64,000 bases of DNA from Flavobacteriales bacterium UBA2669 (GTDB lineage: Bacteria; Bacteroidota; Bacteroidia; Flavobacteriales_E; Vicingaceae), in NCBI GenBank assembly GCA_002359215.1, contig DEMN01000013.1:211146-275145 (forward strand). The letters run 5' to 3'. The translations under genes were made by a program, and so were the position numbers. Below are positions 60,071 through 64,000 of the stretch, in pieces (the first letter of the stretch is position 1; every line of letters starts with the position of its first letter). Under the pieces are notes generated by a model. The model saw only the letters and a list, made by a program, of their open reading frames with translations. It searched no databases and was not told the origin of the DNA.

Positions 60071-60916
60071 ATGCCTACGATTATAGAGTTAGAAAAAATC
60101 ACATCCCAAGTTAGAAGAGATATTGTAAGAATGGTTCATGCAGTAAATTCAGGTCATCCAGGAGGTTCTCTTGGTTGTTCCGATTATTTAGTCGCTTTAT
60201 ATTTTGAAATTATGAATCATACTCCCAACCCTTTTGATATGGATGGTAAAAACCAAGATTTATTCTTTTTATCTAACGGACATATTTCTCCAGTTTTTTA
60301 TAGTGTTTTAGCTCGTTCAGGATATTTTAATGTTAATGAATTAAAAACTTTCAGAAAACTAAACTCACGCTTACAAGGACACCCAACCACTCACGAAGGT
60401 TTAGAAGGTGTTAGAATGTCAAGCGGTTCATTAGGACAAGGTTTATCTGTAGCTATTGGAGCAGCACAGACTAAAAAATTAAATAATGACAATAGTTTAG
60501 TTTACTCACTTCATGGTGACGGAGAACTGCAAGAAGGGCAAATTTGGGAAGCTGCTATGTATGCCGCACACAATAAAATTGACAACTTAATCTCTTGCAT
60601 TGATTACAATCAACAGCAAATTGATGGAAGTATCCAAGATGTATTAGATTTAGGAAATCTTAAAGATAAATGGCAAGCTTTTGGTTGGCAAGTATTAGAA
60701 ATGAACGGTAACAAAATGGAAGAAATTCTTTCTATTATGGAAACTGCAAAAAATCTTACTGGAAAAGGATGTCCAATAATGGTAATAATGAAAACAGAAA
60801 TGGGGCAAGGTGTAGATTTTATGATGGGAAGCCACAAATGGCATGGAGTTGCTCCAAATGATGAACAATTAGCAACTGCCTTGGCTCAATTAGAAGAAAC
60901 ACTTGGTGATTATTAA
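60071..60916 (+). CDS. Transketolase, N-terminal subunit
   Basis: A 281-residue protein equal to the thiamine-binding N-terminal half of transketolase, which moves two-carbon units between sugar phosphates in the pentose phosphate pathway. Motifs are HAVNSGHPGGSLGCSDYLVALYF, SNGHISPVFYSVLARSGYF, SSGSLGQGLSVAIGAAQ and the ThDP/Mg motif LHGDGELQEGQIWEAAMYAAHNKIDNLISCIDYNQQQIDG. The split two-gene form is widespread in bacteria. The C-terminal half is at 62362, separated by a vWA-protein gene on the same strand. Both halves are needed for an active site. Confidence 0.94.
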   Translation: MPTIIELEKITSQVRRDIVRMVHAVNSGHPGGSLGCSDYLVALYFEIMNHTPNPFDMDGKNQDLFFLSNGHISPVFYSVLARSGYFNVNELKTFRKLNSRLQGHPTTHEGLEGVRMSSGSLGQGLSVAIGAAQTKKLNNDNSLVYSLHGDGELQEGQIWEAAMYAAHNKIDNLISCIDYNQQQIDGSIQDVLDLGNLKDKWQAFGWQVLEMNGNKMEEILSIMETAKNLTGKGCPIMVIMKTEMGQGVDFMMGSHKWHGVAPNDEQLATALAQLEETLGDY

Positions 60917-60959
60917 TTCTTCAACAAAATCCAACAAATCTTTTACACAATATCGATAA

Positions 60960-62342
60960 ATGAAGCTGTTAAATAAACATATCAAACCAATTCTACTTAC
61001 ATTTAGTTTGTTTGTATCAGTTCATGCTATTTCTCAAACTCAACAACCAAAAACCAGAATCTTGTTTTTATTTGATGCCTCTCAAAGCATGTTGGGACAA
61101 TGGGAAGGAGAACAAAAAATTAAAGTAGCTACACGTTTACTCAGCAACTTAATGGATAGTCTTAAACCCATTAAGAACATGGAAGTGGGGTTACGAATTT
61201 ACGGACATCAATTCTCTGTTGCACAAGGTAATAGAAGTTGCCAAGATTCTAAATTAGAAGTTCCTTTTAAACCCAACAATTATAATGCTATTAAAGCTAA
61301 GCTTTCCAATATTTATCCTATTGGAACAACCCCCATTGCCTATTCTTTAGAACAAACAAAAAACGATTTCCCTCCTTGTGATAACTGTAAAAATATTATC
61401 ATTTTAATTACTGATGGAAAAGAAGAATGTGGTGGCGACCCATGTGCTGTTGCTTTAGCCTTAAAGAAAAATGGTGTTACACTAAAGCCTTTTGTAATTG
61501 GTATGGGACTAGATATTGAAATTGCTGATGCTTTTAAATGTGTAGGCAACTATTATGGTGCTGATAATGCTACTTCTTTCGAAAATGTATTGGGAATTAT
61601 TATTAAACAAATTATGAATAATACAACTGTTCAGGTAAATTTATTAGACCAAAATGGGCTACCTACTGAAACAGATGTAAACATGACTTTTTATAATAGC
61701 TACACCAAACAAATTGAATATAACTTTATTCATACCATTAACCACAGAGGTAACCCTGATACTATTCCGTTAAACCATGCTAATGAATACGATTTGGTTG
61801 TGCATACTTTACCTCCTGTTTCTAAAAAAAATATTACCATAGCTCCCGGAATTCATAATGTTATCGCATTAGATGCTCCCCAAGGCTATTTAGAGATGGA
61901 GATGAATGGTTTTAATGAATACAAAGATTTAAAATGCATTGTTAGAAAAAAAGACAGTGATAAAACTTTTCATGTTCAAGACTTCTCAAAAACAACAAAA
62001 TACATTGTGGGAGATTATGATTTAGAAATACTTACACTACCGAAAACCGAAGTAAACAACATCAACATAAAACAAAGCCATACAACAAAAGTATTTATTC
62101 CCGAACCTGGACTAGGTATATTTTTTCTACCTAGTTCTGGTGTTGCCAGTATTTTATTAGAAAAAGATAATAAACTAGAATGGATTTATAATATTTCTCC
62201 CAATACAGATAGAGAAACTATTGTGCTTCAACCAGGAAACTATCGACTAGTTTATAGAGGTAAGAACATTAAAAACGTAATTTATACTAAAGAAAAATCA
62301 TTTAAAATAACTTCTGGAACTTCTACTCAAGTGAGATTATAA
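60960..62342 (+). CDS. Exported von Willebrand factor A domain protein
   Basis: A 460-residue protein with a signal peptide (residues 1-25, ending VHAISQ). A vWA domain at about 30-220 has the metal-ion-dependent adhesion site DASQSM (D-x-S-x-S), a threonine in PIGTTPIAYSLEQ and ITDGKEECGGDPC. Six cysteines in this region may pair. The rest (about 225-460) has repeated beta modules (NVNLLDQNGLPTETDVNMTFYN-like; ITIAPGIHNVIALDAPQGYLEMEM; GNYRLVYRGKN). It has no T9SS sorting domain. It lies between the two transketolase genes, 43 bases after the first and 19 bases before the second, so it is probably on the same transcript. Its function is unknown. Confidence 0.85.
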   Translation: MKLLNKHIKPILLTFSLFVSVHAISQTQQPKTRILFLFDASQSMLGQWEGEQKIKVATRLLSNLMDSLKPIKNMEVGLRIYGHQFSVAQGNRSCQDSKLEVPFKPNNYNAIKAKLSNIYPIGTTPIAYSLEQTKNDFPPCDNCKNIIILITDGKEECGGDPCAVALALKKNGVTLKPFVIGMGLDIEIADAFKCVGNYYGADNATSFENVLGIIIKQIMNNTTVQVNLLDQNGLPTETDVNMTFYNSYTKQIEYNFIHTINHRGNPDTIPLNHANEYDLVVHTLPPVSKKNITIAPGIHNVIALDAPQGYLEMEMNGFNEYKDLKCIVRKKDSDKTFHVQDFSKTTKYIVGDYDLEILTLPKTEVNNINIKQSHTTKVFIPEPGLGIFFLPSSGVASILLEKDNKLEWIYNISPNTDRETIVLQPGNYRLVYRGKNIKNVIYTKEKSFKITSGTSTQVRL

Positions 62343-62361
62343 AAATAAATACCTACATAAT

Positions 62362-63312
62362 ATGAAAAAATATACTTACACAGAAAAAAAAGATACTCGA
62401 TCAGGTTTTGGTGATGGCTTAACAGAATTAGGTAGAGAAAACCCTAATGTTGTAGCTCTTTGTGCAGATTTAACAGGTTCATTAAAAATGAATCAATTTG
62501 AAAAAGAAAATCCTGATAGATTTTTTCAAGTAGGTATAGCAGAAGCCAACATGATTGGCATTGCAGCGGGAATGACCATAGGTGGTAAAATTCCATTTAC
62601 AGGAACATTTGCTAACTTTTCTACAGGTAGGGTTTACGATCAAATTCGTCAGTCTGTAGCCTATTCCGATAAAAATGTAAAAATTTGTGCTTCGCACGCT
62701 GGATTAACCTTAGGAGAAGATGGTGCTACCCATCAAATTTTAGAAGATATTGGGATGATGAAAATGCTTCCTGGAATGACGGTTATCAATCCATGTGATT
62801 ACAACCAAACTAAGCAAGCTACAAAAGCCATAGCCAATCACAAAGGTCCTGTATATTTAAGATTTGGAAGACCTGCTGTCCCTGTTTTTATGAATGAAGA
62901 GTTTATTATAGGAAAAGCCATTATGCTAAATGAAGGAACAGATGTGAGTATTTTTGCTACAGGTCATTTGGTTTGGGAAGCTATACAAGCAGGTGAAATA
63001 TTAGAGCAAAAAGGAATTAATGCAGAAATCATTAATATCCATACCATAAAACCTTTAGATGAAAAAGCCATTCTAGCTTCTGCCAACAAAACCAAATGCA
63101 TTGTTACTGCTGAAGAGCATATGATAAATGGTGGATTAGGAGATAGTATTGCTCAAGTAATAAGCAGAAAAAATCCTATGCCTATAGAATATGTTGGTGT
63201 AAATGATACTTTTGGAGAAAGCGGCACGCCAGCTCAACTAATGGAAAAGTATGGTTTAAGCGCTGACGCTATAGTTAAAGCAGCCGAAAAAGCTATTTCA
63301 AGAAAATCTTAA
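62362..63312 (+). CDS. Transketolase, C-terminal subunit
   Basis: A 316-residue protein equal to the pyrimidine-binding and C-terminal domains of transketolase. Motifs are DTRSGFGDGLTELGRENPNVVALCADLTGSLK, the catalytic glutamate in QVGIAEANMIGIAAGM, ASHAGLTLGEDGATHQILEDIGMMKMLPGM, YLRFGRPAVPV and TAEEHMINGGLGDSIAQV. It pairs with the N-terminal subunit at 60071. It starts 19 bases after the vWA gene and ends 18 bases before tsaC. Confidence 0.94.
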   Translation: MKKYTYTEKKDTRSGFGDGLTELGRENPNVVALCADLTGSLKMNQFEKENPDRFFQVGIAEANMIGIAAGMTIGGKIPFTGTFANFSTGRVYDQIRQSVAYSDKNVKICASHAGLTLGEDGATHQILEDIGMMKMLPGMTVINPCDYNQTKQATKAIANHKGPVYLRFGRPAVPVFMNEEFIIGKAIMLNEGTDVSIFATGHLVWEAIQAGEILEQKGINAEIINIHTIKPLDEKAILASANKTKCIVTAEEHMINGGLGDSIAQVISRKNPMPIEYVGVNDTFGESGTPAQLMEKYGLSADAIVKAAEKAISRKS

Positions 63313-63330
63313 TTTTTAATTCGATACGCC

Positions 63331-63891
63331 TTGACCAACGAAATTAATAAATGTATTGAGGTATTAAACGCTGGTGGAATTATTCTTTATCCTACAGATA
63401 CCGTTTGGGGATTAGGTTGCGATGCCACCAATGAAACTGCTGTTAAAAAGATTTATACCTTAAAGCAAAGAAGTGAATCTAAAAGCTTAATAATTTTAGT
63501 GAGTAATGATGCTATGTTGCAAAAACACGTAACAGAAGTTTCAGATTTAGCTTGGGACTTAATTGATTTAACTACTTCTCCTACAACTATTATTTTTCCT
63601 AATGCCAAAAATCTAGCAAAAAATGTAATTGCAACAGATGGTAGTATAGCTATAAGAATGATAAAAGAAGGTTTTTGTCATCAATTAATGCAAAAATTCA
63701 GAAAACCATTAGTTTCTACTTCTGCCAACATAAGCAATATCCCAACTCCATTAACATTTAATGATATTTCTAAAGAAATTATATCTAATGTAACTTATGT
63801 TGTTGATCCATCCTTAGATAATGGAACTCATCAACCTTCTGCACTTATAAAGTTAGGAGTTAATGGAGAGATAGAAGTTTTGAGAAAATAA
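63331..63891 (+). CDS. tsaC: Threonylcarbamoyl-AMP synthase (TsaC/YrdC family)
   Basis: A 186-residue enzyme that makes threonylcarbamoyl-AMP from threonine, bicarbonate and ATP for the t6A modification of tRNAs reading ANN codons. The YrdC domain covers the whole protein: GGIILYPTDTVWGLGCDATNETAVKKIYTLKQR, SKSLIILVSN, TSPTTIIFPN, GSIAIRMIKEGFCHQLMQKFRKPLVSTSANISNIPTP. It is the short TsaC form without the Sua5 C-terminal domain. The start is TTG; there is no in-frame ATG nearby. It ends the transketolase operon, with a strong terminator 33 bases later. Confidence 0.92.
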   Translation: MTNEINKCIEVLNAGGIILYPTDTVWGLGCDATNETAVKKIYTLKQRSESKSLIILVSNDAMLQKHVTEVSDLAWDLIDLTTSPTTIIFPNAKNLAKNVIATDGSIAIRMIKEGFCHQLMQKFRKPLVSTSANISNIPTPLTFNDISKEIISNVTYVVDPSLDNGTHQPSALIKLGVNGEIEVLRK

Positions 63892-63923
63892 GTAACATTT
63901 TATTATATTTTAAACTTAAACAT

Positions 63924-63958
63924 AAAAAAAACCTCTATTTTTCATAGAGGTTTTTTTT
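63924..63958. terminator. Bidirectional intrinsic terminator
   Basis: A-run plus ACCTCTAT (63924-63938) pairs with ATAGAGGT plus T-run (63944-63958) around TTTTC. It ends the tsaC transcript on the + strand and, on the minus strand, would serve a gene stopping at 63981. Confidence 0.88.
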
Positions 63959-63980
63959 ATGTTTATCAATTTAAAGTTTA

Positions 63981-64000
63981 TTACTCAACGATTAATTTAA
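63981..64000 (-). CDS. Possible 3' end of a T9SS-exported protein
   Basis: On the minus strand the last bases read K-L-I-V-E-stop, with the stop codon at 63983-63981. That ending is characteristic of type A T9SS sorting domains, and the bidirectional terminator sits just where a convergent gene would need one. Only six codons are visible, so this is a hint. Confidence 0.3.

Noticed and set aside
60071..63312. A frameshifted or broken transketolase
   Set aside because: Both halves are complete domains with their own starts and stops, the split form is known in bacteria, and a full gene lies between them.
1..64000. A large new defence, secretion or biosynthetic cluster
   Set aside because: I looked for grouped unknown genes, nucleases with ATPases, phage parts and assembly-line enzymes; the window is mostly recognisable core genes, with unknowns scattered singly.

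Overview
The window is AT-rich chromosomal DNA from a member of the Bacteroidota, most likely of the class Flavobacteriia. The evidence is a type IX secretion (T9SS) and gliding gene group (gldJ, a porP/sprF-family gene, porU, porV), T9SS-exported proteins with type A and type B C-terminal sorting domains, a TonB-dependent receptor with an N-terminal carboxypeptidase-regulatory domain, and Bacteroidota-type -7 boxes (TAnnTTTG) in front of many genes. Small Bacteroidota-specific families (TIGR02757, DUF4294, START-like) agree. I see no insertion sequence, prophage, integrase, CRISPR array or clear composition break; it reads as core genome. No gene-free gap exceeds about 240 bases.

Layout. 1-5.4 kb: the 3' part of a PLP-dependent enzyme, then a TonB-dependent receptor co-directional with a small protein of unknown function and a GNAT acetyltransferase. 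5.5-9.9 kb: a SlyD-like isomerase, a secreted protein, a ferredoxin divergent from an acyl-CoA reductase, and an RlmD-like methyltransferase. 10-15.4 kb: a large repeat-bearing T9SS type B protein, recJ, and an envelope protein. 15.4-20.1 kb: an envelope protein, dxs, and an ECF sigma factor with an unusual membrane-spanning partner. 20.2-25.3 kb: purB, a divergent HTH/coiled-coil pair, a PhnP-like hydrolase and a fused 2-oxoacid dehydrogenase E1. 25.4-29.2 kb: a 38-residue FeoB-associated-type membrane protein, ywbE, a half-length YehS homologue, an LtaS-type sulfatase, a lipid kinase and YciH. 29.3-35.9 kb: a 14-blade propeller histidine kinase, a small surface protein and an AddB-like nuclease.

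35.9-46.6 kb: murF, gldJ and porP/sprF run leftward; porU, porV, ispF and murB run rightward from the same intergenic region. This couples T9SS assembly with peptidoglycan and isoprenoid precursor genes. 46.5-56 kb: a TPR lipoprotein with def, apbE, a SpoU methyltransferase, a giant beta-propeller protein with a thioesterase, a coiled-coil lipoprotein and small conserved proteins. 56.1-64 kb: tRNA-Met(CAU), a T9SS-exported subtilase, a transketolase split into two genes with a vWA protein gene between them, tsaC, and a bidirectional terminator facing the likely end of a T9SS substrate at the right edge.

Several gene starts were moved inward because an upstream start would lie in or before a promoter -7 box or a terminator (murF, the E1 fusion, purB, the type B protein), or because the signal peptide or family N-terminus begins later (apbE, acyl-CoA reductase). 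I found no obviously new large system. The best leads are the sigma factor and its T9SS-domain partner, the HTH/coiled-coil pair, the vWA gene inside the transketolase operon, a possible permuted papain-like protein behind the TonB receptor, and a recurrent TAnnTTCG variant of the -7 box.
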